Assembly: GCA_021018995.1 (NCBI GenBank)
Contig: CM037595.1
Coordinates: 91,090,491 to 91,154,490 of the forward strand
From: Chloranthus sessilifolius
Lineage: Eukaryota > Streptophyta > Magnoliopsida > Chloranthales > Chloranthaceae
Direction: 5' to 3'
Length of the DNA stretch: 64,000 bases
A program made the position numbers and the translations under genes. The notes below the pieces were generated by a model. It saw only the letters and a list, made by a program, of their open reading frames with translations. It searched no databases and was not told the origin of the DNA. Positions 48,011 through 60,611 of the stretch are shown one piece after another. The stretch's first letter is position 1; every line of letters starts with the position of its first letter.

Positions 48011-50698
48011 TGTGACAGCCCGGATTTTCGCGCCCGAAAATCCGTGCCATCAGGATTATACTCTGAATGATCTCCAGGACAAATCACGAAGTGTCTGCTT
48101 GTATAGCGAAAATCAAGCAGATACTGTCCAGCAGTGGTAGATCGAGTCATCACATAATATATTCAAATTAAAATAAATAATAAACAAAACATGTATCTAA
48201 ATATATCAAAAGAATATACATTTCCAAAAAGGAACCAAGAAGAACCAATGGTGATCGACATCCATCACCCAAACAATGATTCCTGATAGTAGTTCTCATA
48301 GAATGTATAATAATATAATAAATGAAAAATATCTACAGAAATAAATACAAGAGTGGCCACCAAGCACACAATAATCCAAAGTTTATACAAAATCCCCAAA
48401 ACAATGGGCCAGTATACCAAGACTAAGGATAGAAATCGTCCGCCTGGACGTCAGTCTCCTCGTCCTCAGCCTCCGCCTCTAGCTTTGGTTGGTAATCAGG
48501 GTCACTCTCGGTGCCCAGAACTCTAGCCTCAGAACTTAAAATGTTGATGAAAACAGAGAGAGCTACATCATAACTCAATGGAAGAATTCCAACTAAAATG
48601 AATTGAATATGCAAGTCAGGATATCTCAAAACAGGAATCAAATCAGAACGTGCAAACATGACAAATCGAATCAAAACTGAGCTTTTAAACAAGAAATAGA
48701 TGTTATGCAAGTATATGATCAGAGACTTAAATTGTGTATGTTTTCTAACTTAAGAAACTCCCGTGAATATATAACACGGAGTAAACAGGAATTTACCGAT
48801 AGGAAACCCCAACCAATCGTCGTTCACATGAACAATTTTATATTGCAACAATGCCTCATCTATGGAGTGCAATTGTGCCGAGGGATTACAAGCAGATGCA
48901 CAAGTGTGCTAGGCTCGGATATACCATCGGGTCGGTGGGGATCATCTGGTTAAATCATCAAATCACATACACACATAGACCTCACAGATCAGATAGAAGA
49001 AATCAGAAGCAGGTTTCAGAATACAAATCAGAAAATAGAATTCAAAGATAGCAGGAATTTATGCTATGCTTACATGCTTGTTTAAAAACAGAAATCAATG
49101 CGCAAATATGAAATAAACATGAAATCATACTCAAAACAGTTTAAGTTGGTTTTCCCCTACCTCATATCAGACCTCTTTCTAAGCAAATCCAAAGCTTTTT
49201 AAAGCGTCATGGTCCAATCTTAGACCATAAATATCGTATACTACGTGTCAGGCAGGTCATAAGGCAACTGGTACGGTGTCCAATAGCATCAATTTTCATA
49301 AACAAATCAGGACATAACAGGGGGTGATTGATCGATCAACACCCTTATTGATCGATCAATACTCCTTGTTGATCGATCAATGTCCTCATTGATCGATCAA
49401 TACACTCAACTCCATTCATCAGTAACTGAGGTAGTTGATCGATCAATAGCCTTTATTGATCGATCAACACCCTTCATTGATCGATCACTAATCCCTTTAT
49501 CTCCACACTTTAGCACAGCCAAAATTGATCGATCACCAGCTTGGTTGATCGATCAATGCGTCCTGTTGATCGATCAATGCCCTCATTGATCGATCAATAG
49601 CCTAAAATCTCAAATTTCTCACCTTCTGTTCACATTTGTGATTTATACAGATTGATCGATCAATGCCTTCATTGATTGATCAATACACTCCAGTGATCGA
49701 TCATATCAATACACTCCAGTGATCGATCAATACCTGTCATTGATCGATCAATCTCTTTGTGATCGATCAATGCTCACAATTGATCAATCAATTCACTAAT
49801 TGATCGATCAACACCTCGTGAGCACTGAACTTCCAGAAAAAGACCCCTCACTGTTCCCACTTAAGCCTTATACAGATTGATCGATCAATGGCTTTCATTG
49901 ATCGATCACCCAAGTATTGATCGATCAATCTTGTCATTGATCGATCAATAATGACAAAAGCTCTGTCATTAATGGAGGTCATCTATTTTCCTTATTTTTG
50001 ACCCATTTTCATTAATGGTTTCTTGCAACCATTAATACACACACAACACACATATAAGAGCTCTCATCTGCCCAAATTTAAAAGCATAGGCTCACCTTTG
50101 CTTGGGCCCTTTCGGGGTTCCGGCAAAAAGATCCGAAAGGGGTTTCAGATCTGGAACTCGAGTTACATCTCCGTTGTGACTCCGATATGAAAAGTATCGA
50201 CTCCTATTCAGCACGCGGAGGTCTCACACGCACTTAGACTGTACTTGAGCTCGTCTCATTGAACTCTACATATCCTAACTAAGATTCACGCACGATCTCG
50301 GTACCTCTAACCCTCTTTCCTCGTAGAGCACGCTCAAATCCCAACCTAGCTATAGATTCTTAGCTCAAGAGCAAGGGGAAGAAGAAGAAGAACACCTCTC
50401 CAGGTCTCTCCCTTCCCTTATAAGCTACCTAAACTAAAATATCTTTGATATTTTAGTTTAGACCCTAATTTGCACTCCGGTGTTAAGCACCTACACGAAT
50501 CTCTATGGCGTAATGTGCTACTTCGACACACTACACAACTCAGACTTAAGCGAAAATGCACGTGTGAACTCATCTAACTATGGTGCAACTTTATGTCAAC
50601 TAATATTAATTATGAATTTTCAAATCGGTCTCGATTTTCGTGTCGGGCATGTAGATCGAAACAGTTAGTTTCTTGTTCAGAATTTTTGGGTCATTACA
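48011..50698 (-). repeat. 3' LTR of element G
   Basis: Plus strand TGTGACAGCCCGG...TCATTACA. It carries a palindrome array (49327-49949), a (GAA)n patch (50379-50392) and a minus-strand TTATAAGG (near 50417) that may be its TATA box. It is colinear with 57897-60606 except in an indel-rich patch at 48430-48500. Confidence 0.92.
49327..49949. repeat. array of about 23 TTGATCGATCAA palindromes in the 3' LTR of G
   Basis: Full or one- to two-base-off copies of the 12-bp palindrome, often extended to ATTGATCGATCAAT, are separated by unique spacers of roughly 6-70 bp. Spacers are not a fixed length and are not repeated. The array is in the same place in the other LTR. Confidence 0.93.
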
Positions 50699-50712
50699 TT
50701 ATCCCCCCCTTA
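50699..50712 (-). promoter_or_regulatory. polypurine tract of element G
   Basis: Minus strand TAAGGGGGGGATAA directly precedes the LTR start TGTAATGACCC. Confidence 0.85.
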
Positions 50713-50734
50713 GGAATTTTCATCCTCGAAAATG

Positions 50735-52278
50735 TCAGGGTGGGCGTAGGGTTTGCAGTGAATAAAAGTAATAAGTAACTATGTCAAGCAGGAATGAAAT
50801 ATATAGACAGAACATGATATGAAATGCAGAATAAATAGATTGTAGTAAACATATAGAATTATCAATAAAATTAAGTAGAAGAGTAAAACAATTACCTGCC
50901 GGGACATTAGATGGTCCGACCTCGTCGGGCGTGGGTTTGCTGGGACGGGGTGGTGGTGTGCGGTAGTCACGAGGATCCACCACATGCTGACGGGCGTGAG
51001 CAATCATGGGTGTGGACGTCGTAGCGTACAAATGTTGCATGACCAGCTCATGCATGCCCTCGTGGTAATCCAAATGACGATGTATCTGTCGCTGGAATGC
51101 CTCCATATCGTCAAGACGCTCATGAATGCGCCGGTTACCCTTCACAAGCTCGCGAAGCATGGCTGCTACGTCGACTGAGGAAGGTGGTGGGGGATGTGAT
51201 GGGGTGTGACGGGGCGGTCTATGGGGTCTAGTGGGGGCAGGGCATGTAGACACCTCAGGCGGAGGTGGTGGATCACATGGGCCTCCCTCCAAGTGCTGCC
51301 GCACCTGCAGCAGTCGGACAGTGCTCAATCGCATCATCCTCCTCCGGGAGCCGTCGAACCAACAAGTTATAGCTCTTGGTCCAGTCCTTCAGATAGAAGA
51401 CCTTGGTGTTGTCGACCAAGCACGGCTCATTGGGAGCCAAGGTGTATGCCTCGCTTAGAGCGACATACTGCTCCACCATCTTAGTGATGAGGCGGGCATA
51501 TGGAATTTGCTTCTTGACTCCCGATTTGACCTTTTCCGACATAAGGTCATTGGCATTTATGATGCCATCTATGACCAAATCAGCCATAGAGAACCAACGG
51601 TTCTCAAAGGCTGAAAACAAAGCCTATTGCACAGTACCAGTCCGTGAGGACTTGTGCAAGAACGGGTTTAGTGCACACTTGATATAAATATCAAGCATCC
51701 ACAATTTGTCGGGCAATTGGGCCCGAGAGATGGATTGGCCCTTCCCATGCTGACCTTGGGTCATTTTAGTGACCACGTCAGTAAAGGGGACTTCCTTGAC
51801 ATAGGGGGCATCTAAACCCGCGTTTTCAATGTAAGCGGACGGGCATTGGAGTGCCGCCGCCACACGAAAATGGTTGAATTTATATTCGAATACATCGATG
51901 GACGTGACGAGTCAGTGTCGACTATCACCCCACCGTAGATTTTGGAAGAAAAGCCTCACGATCCTAGGACAGTAGTGATCGTGGAAAGGCTCCAACAAGG
52001 GTTTCAACCCGAGCCGTTGGATGTAACCCTTGGCCAAAGCCATTTCGGGCCAATCCTGAGAACACGTATTCGGATAGGAAGGACTTAGAAGTCCACCAAG
52101 GATTGGGGAATTCACGTTCCATCGGGGTCGGGACGGGGGTCGTGACGAGTGGTACCACGTTCGAAACCGATGCCACAGGTGGCATGAACGGTTGGGGAAC
52201 AGAATCGGTGGGTGGTACGGGTGTACGGGCTCGAGAAATGGGTACCTTACGCGAAGGGTTCTTTGTGCGCGGTTCCAT
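50735..52278 (-). pseudogene. additional sense ORF of G between integrase and 3' LTR
   Basis: The start is the ATG at 52278 (MEPRTKNPSRKVP); the N-terminus is proline and threonine rich. After a frameshift near 52050 comes DWPEMALAKGYIQRL and LLEPFHDHYCPRIVRLFFQN. Then FRVAAALQCPSAYIENAGLD (about 51820-51880), KLWMLDIYIKCALNPFLHKS and FENRWFSMADLVIDGIINAN (51540-51620), followed by KQIPYARLITKMVEQY. The C-terminal part has a proline-rich segment and a likely coiled coil (MLRELVKGNRRIHERLDDME, near 51160). The layout resembles the poorly characterised 'putative plant transposon protein' family: an FY-N-like start, a NPF-like middle and an LIT-like end. In-frame stops lie near 51911 and 51622. 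A donor-like CAG/GTAATTG is near 50899. Function unknown. Confidence 0.65.
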
Positions 52279-52510
52279 GGTCAAATTTTTGCAAAAAATA
52301 CTAAAACGAGAATCGAAATGAACGAAAAGGAAATTTTACCAAGTGAGTGGGATGAAATCCACTTGAATCAAGTGGAAGGAGGAGCTAGATGGCCGGAAAA
52401 CGAGTCGGGAAGGAGGTTGAACGGTCGGTTGCAAAATCTCCTTATGATCGATCACTCTAGCTTCAGTGCAAATGACCGTTCGAAAGCCCCTTCTTAACTT
52501 AAAACCTCAG

Positions 52511-52818
52511 ATTGATTGATTAATGCTTTTATTGATCGATCAATGAAGCATCTTTATGCCCTAGCCCGATGCATAGATCGATCAATACCCTCTATTGATC
52601 GATCAATGGTTCACTAATTGATCGATCACTACTATGTTTATCGAGCAATGACCTCCTTATTGATCGATCACACCCTGTTCATCGATCAATACACTCTACA
52701 TTGATCGATCAATACTAAAATTGATCGATCAATCAATCGATCTCTACCCCTTAACTAGATATTGTTGATCGATTAATGACCTCATTGATCGATCAATCAA
52801 CCATTGTGATCGATCAAT
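52511..52818. repeat. internal array of about 13 TTGATCGATCAA palindromes in G
   Basis: The same palindrome as in the LTR arrays, here between the end of pol (52988) and the extra ORF (52278). Spacers differ from those in the LTRs, so this is not a duplicated LTR segment. Confidence 0.9.
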
Positions 52819-52987
52819 CACACCAGAAACCAACCTTTTTATATTTTTATTCTTTTTAATTTTACAACACAAATCAACAACATTCATAACAATAAAGGTA
52901 TATTATAATCTACATACAGTACCCGGGTAAATCACGCATATACGTACAATTATGAACATAAATTGATCCGTGAAAGTACCTTTGTCG

Positions 52988-54315
52988 TCAGGTAAACAAA
53001 TGTGGGTATTGCTCGCGAATTTCAGTTGCCCGTTCCCAAGTAGCTTCCAAAGCCGAATGATTTCTCCACTTGACTAGTACCAGTAGAATCAACTTGGTCT
53101 GCAAAACTTGATCTCGATGATCCAAGATCGCGATCGGTTCCTCAATCACCGTCAAGTCTTCCTTCAACTCAATCGGTTGGAAATCCAAGACGTGAGTCGG
53201 GTCGCACAAGTATCGTCGCAGCATGGAAACATGAAAAACGTTATGCATGCTTGCCAACTGTGGTGGCAAAGCAATTCGATAAGCGACTTCGCCAACCCGT
53301 TCGAGTACTTCAAATGGACCGATATATTGAGGACTCAGCTTCTCAGGCTTTTCGAAGTGCATTACGCCCTTGGTTGGTGAGATCTTCACAAAGACCTTGT
53401 CTCCAACCTGAAACTCAACATGCTTTCGATGGAGATCGGTATAGCTCTTTTGGTGACTTTGAGCAACCCTCAATCTTTCACGGATCAACCGAACTGTCAG
53501 TTGTATTGTCCACGATATCAGGTCCCAAAACAAACTTCTCACCGACTTCTTCCCAATTCAACGAAGATCTGCATCGTCGTCCATACAAGGCTTCATAAGG
53601 CGCCATCCCAATACTCGACTGATAGCTGTTATTGTAAGCGAACTCGATCAGAGGCAAGTGTTGATCCCATGAACCATGAAAGTCCAACATACATGCACGC
53701 AACATATCCTCTATGATCTGGTTCACTCTCTCAGTCTGCCCATTTGTCTAAGGATGAAACGCTGAGCTGAACTCCAATTTAGAACTCCAATTTAGAACTC
53801 ATGCCTTCCTGAAATCGTCGCCAGAATTGCGAAGTATATAGCAGATCTCTATCACATACGATGCTGACTGGTATGCCATGTAACCGAACTATCTCCTTCA
53901 TGTACAACTCTGCTAGCTTATTGGCTGTGTGTGTAGTCCGATACAGCAGAAAATGCACAGATTTTGTCAGTCGATCTACAATGACCCAGATGGCATTGTT
54001 CTTCCTCAATGTGCTCGGCAATCCCAAAATGAAATCCATAGAGATGGCTTCCCATTTCCACTCTGGCACTGGCAATGGTTGTAACAAACCCGCTGGATTC
54101 CGATGGTCCACTTTCACCTGCTGGCAGACCAAACACTGAGAAACATAATCTACAACATCTTTCTTTAGTCCTCTCCACCAAAAACTTCGCTTGAGATCTT
54201 GGTACATCTTGGTACTCCCAGGATGTATAGTATACGTAGACTTGTGCGCTTCCTCCAAAATTGTATCTTTTAGGTCTTTCGTATCAGGTATGCACATCCA
54301 ATCTCTAAATAGCAA
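52988..54315 (-). pseudogene. integrase and chromodomain-like tail of G pol
   Basis: The HHCC-type zinc region reads HPGSTKMYQDLKRSFWW...CLVCQQVKV (about 54220-54110). The catalytic core has SMDFILGLP, the IWVIVDRLTKSVHF segment and VCDRDLLYTSQFW. A frameshift and a duplicated 16-bp stretch (ACTCCAATTTAGA, 53770-53795) interrupt it. It resumes with NQIIEDMLRACMLDF, LPLIEFAYNNSYQSS and YEALYGRRCRS (53478-53726). The tail (52988-53542) has YIGPFEVLERVGEVAYRIAL, HNVFHVSMLRRYL and a degenerate chromodomain, LVKWRNHSALEATWERATEI. This protein would insert the cDNA, with the chromodomain guiding it to heterochromatin. Confidence 0.92.
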
Positions 54316-55808
54316 AGTGCCATCACCTTTGATGGTAAAATCAGGCCTGATCCCCGTTGATCACATCCTTTCTAATGGCCATAAGCTCATCGTCAATCAT
54401 CTGGAGCTTACGCATGTTATCAAATAATGTAGGCCGTATCACAATAGTAGCCATCAATGCCCCTGAACCTCTGACATCAATCAGTGTATCACACAAGGCC
54501 AGGTCCTCAAGTAGATGTCATTGCTGTACTCTGGTGATAAGATGTGTCAACTGTGCTGAAGAGTTCCTACTCAAAGCATCTGCCACAACGTTGGCCTTCC
54601 CAGGGTGATACTGGATGGAACAATCGTAATCTTTCAAGAACTCCATCCATCTGCGCTGTCACATATTCAGATCCTTCTGGGTAAACAGATACTTAAGGCT
54701 TTTGTGGTCGGTGTAGATATCAAACGTCTCACCGTATAAGTAGTGCCTCCATATCTTCAAAGCAAAGATCACCGCCGCTAACTCCAGATAATGAGTCGGG
54801 TAATTTCTCTCATGTTCCTTAAGCTGTCTAGAGCCATAAGCAATAACCTTCTTCTGCTAGTTGGGGACACAACCCAAACCACTATAAGATGCGCCACCAG
54901 AGATAATGAAACCCCTCGCCGGAAGGTATAGCTAATATCGGTGTCAGAGTCAGACGCGTCTTCAGTTCCTGGAAACTCTTCTCACATCGATCAGTCCAAT
55001 CAAACTTATCATTCTTCTTTGTAAGCTGAGTAAGTGGACTCAAGAGTTTGGAGAACCCCTCTACAAACCGTCTGTAGTATCCTACTAACCCAAGAAAACT
55101 ATGGACCTCATATCGTTTCTCATTTCCCAATTTACAAACCTCGATCTTCGGGTTGTTGATCATATTATACCCTTTAGAGACAATATGGCCTAAGAAACTA
55201 ACTTGATCCAGCCAAAACTCACACTTACTGAGCTTTGCATACAATTTGTGATCTCTGGGGGTCTGCAAAGCTACGTGTAGATGCCCTTCATGTTCTTCCT
55301 TTGTCTTGGAATAGACAACGATGTCATCTACAAAGACAACCACACACTTATCCAAGTATGGTTTAAACACTCGGTTCATCAGGTCCATGAAAGACGCAAG
55401 TGCGTTCGTCAATCCAAATGGCATAACCAAAAATTCATAGTGCCCATATCTAGTTCTGAACGTCGTCTTCTCAATATCTTCCACTTTGACTCGTAGCTGA
55501 TGGTAACCTGACCTCAAGTCAATCTTCGTAAAGAATCTCACTCCTTGTTACTGATCAAACAGATCATCGATCCTAGGAAGCGGGTAACGATTCTTAATCG
55601 TCAACTTGTTCAACTGTCGATAGTCAATGCACAGACGCATTGAACCATCCTTCTTTCTGACAAATAACACAGGTGCTCCCCAAGGAGACACACTCGGTCG
55701 AATGAATCCTTTGTCAAGCAGTTCTTGTAGCTGTTCCTTAAACTCTTGTAATTCTGTTGGAGCCATCCGATAAGGAGCCTTAGATATTGGTTCAGTACCT
55801 GGAACCAA
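54316..55808 (-). pseudogene. reverse transcriptase and RNase H of G pol
   Basis: RT opens with [21 protein letters not shown] and ends its first block DDLFDQ. A single in-frame TAA at 55547 follows, then [19 protein letters not shown], the [16 protein letters not shown] segment, and [13 protein letters not shown] with the catalytic DD (about 55310). The connection and RNase H region (54330-54880) is broken into short frames. Without the stop the RT would be nearly intact. The frame differs from protease and from integrase, so at least two frameshifts separate the domains. Confidence 0.93.
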
Positions 55809-55888
55809 ATTTATTGTAGACCCTCAGAGAACACATCGGGATATTCGCATGTAACGTGAATATCGGATATCACATTCGTCTCTTCTCG

Positions 55889-56320
55889 TTACTCTTGTAG
55901 AAAGGTCATATATCCACTGCATCCACTCTTCATCATCTTCTCAGCCCGAATAGCAGATATCAACGGAGCTACCTTAGACTTCACCCCGAAGAATCTGAAT
56001 GATCGCTCCTTTGGAGGGCAAAAAACCACTATCTTCCGAAGATAATCAACGCTCGCGTAGTAAGTGGATAACCAGTCCATTCCCAGAATAATGTCGAATC
56101 CCTTCATATCTAACAAAATTAAGTCTGCCAGTGTCTTGTGATCATCTACTGACACTATCACCGATTTACACACAGTGAGTGCATTCACTGCACTACCCGT
56201 AGGAATGGACACTGTCAAAATGAAATCTAGCTGCTCAGGAGTGGCGCTCAATTCTTTCGTAAATTGAGGCCTTACGAATGAATGCGTAGAGCCTGGGTCT
56301 ATCAAGACTCGAGCTCTATA
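55889..56320 (-). pseudogene. aspartic protease of G
   Basis: The active site reads IDPGSTHSFV, the gypsy form with proline where most retroviral-type proteases have T or S (D-S/T-G). It is followed by LILLDMKGFDIILGMDWLS, the usual conserved gypsy segment. The stop after FLQE precedes the RT frame. It would mature the Gag-Pol polyprotein. Confidence 0.9.
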
Positions 56321-56499
56321 GAAGCAAATGTCACAACTCTTATATACTTTCAGCTCACCTATAATCCAGTCACAATATTAGATCAAGTGTTTAAGATGTG
56401 TGCGCGTATGTGTACTATTATTATAATACTTAATCAAAGCAACTCTATCTTTACTAAATTTCTAGTTCATCTTACTAGATAAAATAGCTTCTCTTAAAC

Positions 56500-57790
56500 T
56501 TTAATCATACCTTGGATGACATCATTTGATGTCAGAGCATCGGTAGCAGTAACAGCGTATGCTCGACCGTGAACCACAGGTCGAGAAGATCTCTGCGTAG
56601 ATACTGATCCTGACCACTCTTTGCCGTCTTTGCTCTCCTCTGGGAAATTCCTAACCAAGTGGCCCATCTTGCCACACCTGAAGCATGCCCCGGTCTCCCT
56701 CCTGCACTCCTCTGTCTTGTGTGGTTTCCCACACTTTGCACATAACGCAGCTGGAGTGAAAGAAGAGACCCTCGAAGGTCCCTGAGGCCCCGCTACCAGA
56801 AAACCCAGACGGTCGAAATGGTCTGGAAGACGTAGGCACTACTGCTCTCTGGTACGAACTCAAACCCGAAGAAATCGCCGGTTGAGAATGTGTAGGGTAT
56901 CTCGGAGGTCTAGAGAATCTAGCCCTCTTGTTCTACTCCGAGTCCTGAGACTGCCCCTGAAATGGCCTCTCTCTCGCCTGCTTGTCTCTCCAAGAAAATT
57001 ATTTCTGGTTCTCCTCCTCTGCTATCAGAGCCTTGGCCATCATTCCCTTATATGTCTCCATTTCCCATATGGCGACATCCTTCTGTAAGTTCTGCCTCAA
57101 GCCAAGCTGGAACTTACGTGCTCTCATCAGCTCAGTGGCTACATGCTGGGGTGCAAACCTAGCCAGTCGGTCAAATTCAGCACCATATTCTCTCACTGAC
57201 ATTACACCCTGCTTCAGCTCTATAAATTTCACCTCCCACTGATGCCTCACAATTTTCGGAAAGAATTTGTGGTAAAACACTTCCGTGAACTCCTCCCATG
57301 TCCAAGGAATGTGAGAAAACTCTCTCTGCCGATTCTTTGACACCGACTTCCACCAAGGTCCGACGTCACCATCCAATTGGAAAGTGGCCTAGCGCACTTT
57401 CTCTACATCGTTGCACTGAAGCACTTCAAAAAGTTTCTCCATCTCTTCTATCCATCCCTCTGCCTCTATGGGATCAGTCTGACCCGAGAAGTTAGGAGGT
57501 CTCATTCTCCTAAACTCCACGAATCCGCTAGGTTGATGAGGCGGTCTAGCAGCCTACTGAGTCAGAACAGCTGTCTGCTGAGCGACGTTGGTAGCCAAGG
57601 CTTCCAGCACCTGCTCCATTCTCTCCTCATTGCGTCTCCTGCCTCCTCTCGATCCCACGGGAATCGCATTCATGTGCGAGAGGAATTCCAATCCCGGCGA
57701 CGTATCTACCACATCGGGTATCTCCCTCAGAGGAACCTCTCTCTGACCTCCTCTACCTCCATTGTGTCCGCCTTTGAACTTAGGGCCCAT
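56500..57790 (-). pseudogene. gag of G
   Basis: The start is the ATG at 57790 (MGPKFKGGHNGGRGG). The retrotransposon gag domain spans 56999-57376 (GPWWKSVSKNRQREF, WEEFTEVFYHKFFP, SVREYGAEFDRLARFAP). A C-terminal zinc knuckle, CFRCGKMGHLVRN, is preceded by a weaker CAKCGKPHKTEEC (56660-56760). Two in-frame stops (near 57552 and 57391) occur before and at the gag domain, and frameshifts follow 56999. The nucleic-acid binding knuckle would package the RNA. Confidence 0.9.
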
Positions 57791-57882
57791 ACTGGTCTGT
57801 CATTGTGAAAACAATAACATTGATCAGTACATAGATTGTGAAAACAATCCAACATGAACCTGTAGTTCAACCTAAAGCCTAC

Positions 57883-57894
57883 GCTCTGATACCA
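57883..57894 (-). promoter_or_regulatory. primer-binding site of G (initiator Met tRNA)
   Basis: Minus strand TGGTATCAGAGC, an exact match to the standard plant tRNA-iMet primer site, 2 bp inside the LTR end at 57897. Confidence 0.95.
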
Positions 57895-57896
57895 AC

Positions 57897-60606
57897 TGTG
57901 ACAGCCTGGATTTCTGTGCCCAAAAATCCGTGCCATCAGGATCATACTCTGAATGATCCCCAGGACAAATCACGAAGTGTCTGCTTGTATAGCGAAAATC
58001 AGGCAAACACTGTCCAGCAGTGGTAGATCGAGTCATCACATAATATATTCAAATTAAAAGAAATAATAAACAAAACATGTATCTAAATATATCAAAAGAA
58101 TATACATTCCCAAAAAGGAACCAAGAAGAACCAATGGTGATGGACATCCATCACCCAAATAATGGTTCCTGATAGTGGTTCCCAGAGAATGTATAATAAT
58201 ATAATAAACAAAAAATATCTACAGAAATAAATATAGGAGTGCCCACCAGGCACACAATAATCCAAAGTTTATACAAAATTCCCAAAACAGTGGGCCAGTA
58301 TACCCAGACTAAGGATAGAAATCGTCTACCGGACATCGGGCCTCTCGTCACCTCCGCCTAACTCGACTAGTAATCGTCATCACCGTGTCTTAACTCTAGC
58401 CTCAGAACCTAAAATATTGATGAAAACAGAGTGAGCTACATCAAAGCTCAATAGAAGAATTCCAACTAAAATGAATTGAATATGCAAGTCAGGATATCTC
58501 AAAACAGGAATCAAATCAGAATGTACAAACATGACAAATCGAGTCAAAACTGAGCTTTTAAACAAGAAACAGATGTTATGCAAGTATATGATCAGAGACT
58601 TAAATTGTGTATGTTTTCTAACTTAAGAAACTCCCGTAAATATATAACACGGAGTAAACAGGAATTTACCGATAGGAAACTCCAACCAATCGTCGTTCAC
58701 ATGAACAATTTTAGATTGCAACAATGCCTCATCTATGGAGTGCAATTGTGTCGAGTGATTACAAGTAGATGTACAAGTGTGTCAGGCTCGGATATACCGC
58801 CGGGTCGGTGGGGATCATCTGGTTAAATCATCAAATCACATACACATATAGACCTTACAGATCAGATAGTAGAAATTAGAAGCAAGTTTCAGAATACAAA
58901 TCAGAAAAAAGAATTTAAAGATAGCAGGAATTTATGGTATGCTTACATGCTTGTTTAAAAACAGAAATCAAGGCGCAGATATGAAATAAACATGAAATCA
59001 TACTCAAAACAGTTTAAGTTGGTTTTCCCCTACCTCAGATCAGACTTCTTTCTAAGCAAATCCAAAGTTTTTTAAAGCGTCATGGTCCGATTCTAGATCA
59101 TAAATATCGTATACTACGTGTCAGGCAGGTCATAAGGCAACTGGCACGGTGTCCAGTAGTATTCAATTTTCATAAACAAATCAGGACAAAATAGGGGGTG
59201 ATTGATCGATCAACACCCTTATTGATCGATCAATACTCCTTATTGATCGATCAATGTCCTCATTGATCGATCAATACACTCAACTCCATTCATCAGTAAC
59301 TGAGGTAGTTGATTGATCAATAGCCTTTATTGATCGATCAACACCCTTCATTGATCGATCAATACCTTAATTGATCGATCAATAATCCCTTTTTCTTCAC
59401 ACTTTAGCATAGCCAAAATTGATCGATCACCAGCTTGGTTGATCGATCAATGCGTCCTGTTTGTGATTTATACAGATTGATCGATCAATAATGCCCTCAT
59501 TGATCGATCAATAGCCTAAAATCTCAAATTTCCCACCTTCTGTTCACATTTGTGATTTATACAGATTGATCGATCAATGCCTTCATTGATCGATCAATAC
59601 ACTCCAGTGATCGATCAATGCCTTTGTTGATTGATCAATACCAGTTATTGATCGATCAATCTCTTTGCGATTGATCAATGCTCACAATTGATCAATTAAT
59701 TCACTAATTGATCGATCAACACCTCGCGAGCACTGAACTTCCAGAAAAAGACCCCTCACGGTTCCCACTTAAGCCTTATACAGATTGATCGATCAATGAC
59801 TTTCATTGATCGATCACCCAAGTATTGATCGATCAATCTTGTCATTGATCGATCAATAATGACAGAAGCTCTGTCATTAATGGAGGTCATCTATTTTCCT
59901 TATTTTTGACTCATTTTCATTAATGGTTTCTTGCAACCATTAATACACACACAACACACATATAAGAGCTCTCATCTGCCCAAATTTAAAAGCATAGGCT
60001 CACCTTTGCTTGGGCCCCTTCGGGGTTCCGGCAAAAAGATCCGAAAGGGGTTTCAGATCTGGAACTCGAGTTACATCTCCGTTGTGACTCCGATATGCAA
60101 TGTATCGACTCCTATTCAGCACGCGGAGGTCTCACACGCACTTAGACTGTACTTGGGTTCGTCTCATTGAACTCTACATACCCTAACTAAGATTCACGCA
60201 CGATCTCGGTACCTCTAACCCTCTTTCCTCGTAGAGCACACTCAAATCCCAACCTAGCTACAGATTCTTAGTTCAAGAGCAAGGGGAAGAAGAAGAAGAA
60301 CACCTCTCCAGGTCTCTCCCTTCCCTTATAAGCTACCTAAACTGAAATATCTTTGATATTTCAATTTAGACCCTAATTTGCACTCTGGTGTTAAGCACCT
60401 ACACGAATCTCTATGGCGTAACGTGCTACTTCGACACGCTACACAACTCAGACTTAAGCGAAAATGCACATGTGAACTCATCTAACTATGGTACAACTTT
60501 ATGTCAACTAATATTAATTATGAATTTTCAAATCGGTCTCGATTTCCATGCCGGGCATATAGATCGAAACTGTTAGTTTCTTATTCAGAATTTTCGGGTC
60601 GTTACA
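57897..60606 (-). repeat. 5' LTR of element G
   Basis: Plus strand TGTGACAGCCTGG...GGTCGTTACA, 2710 bp, with a palindrome array at 59201-59857 and a minus-strand TTATAAGG near 60325. It differs from the 3' LTR mainly by scattered transitions, the 48430-48500 patch, and gain or loss of palindrome units. Confidence 0.92.
59201..59857. repeat. array of about 24 TTGATCGATCAA palindromes in the 5' LTR of G
   Basis: Colinear with 49327-49949 but with an added spacer-palindrome unit near 59359-59385 and a rearranged segment at 59455-59520. Units therefore changed after the two LTRs were made identical at insertion. Confidence 0.93.
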
Positions 60607-60611
60607 GTTCT

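Larger units (their letters stand above)
48011..60606 (-). mobile_element. Ty3/gypsy chromovirus-type element G, full length (12.6 kb)
   Basis: The minus-strand order is 5' LTR (57897-60606), primer-binding site, gag, protease, RT-RNaseH, integrase with chromodomain-like end, an extra sense ORF, polypurine tract and 3' LTR (48011-50698). Both LTRs are about 2.7 kb. The flanks GTTAT (48006-48010) and GTTCT (60607-60611) match at 4 of 5 bases. Integrase after RT is the gypsy order. The chromodomain-like tail and LTR start TGTAACGACCC suggest a Del/Tekay-like chromovirus. It is inactive through stops and frameshifts. Confidence 0.92.

Noticed and set aside
49327..49949. Array of short palindromes with unique spacers resembling a CRISPR array
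   Set aside because: Spacers vary from about 6 to 70 bp, repeats are 12-14 bp and fully palindromic, no cas genes exist, and the sequence is inside a plant LTR.
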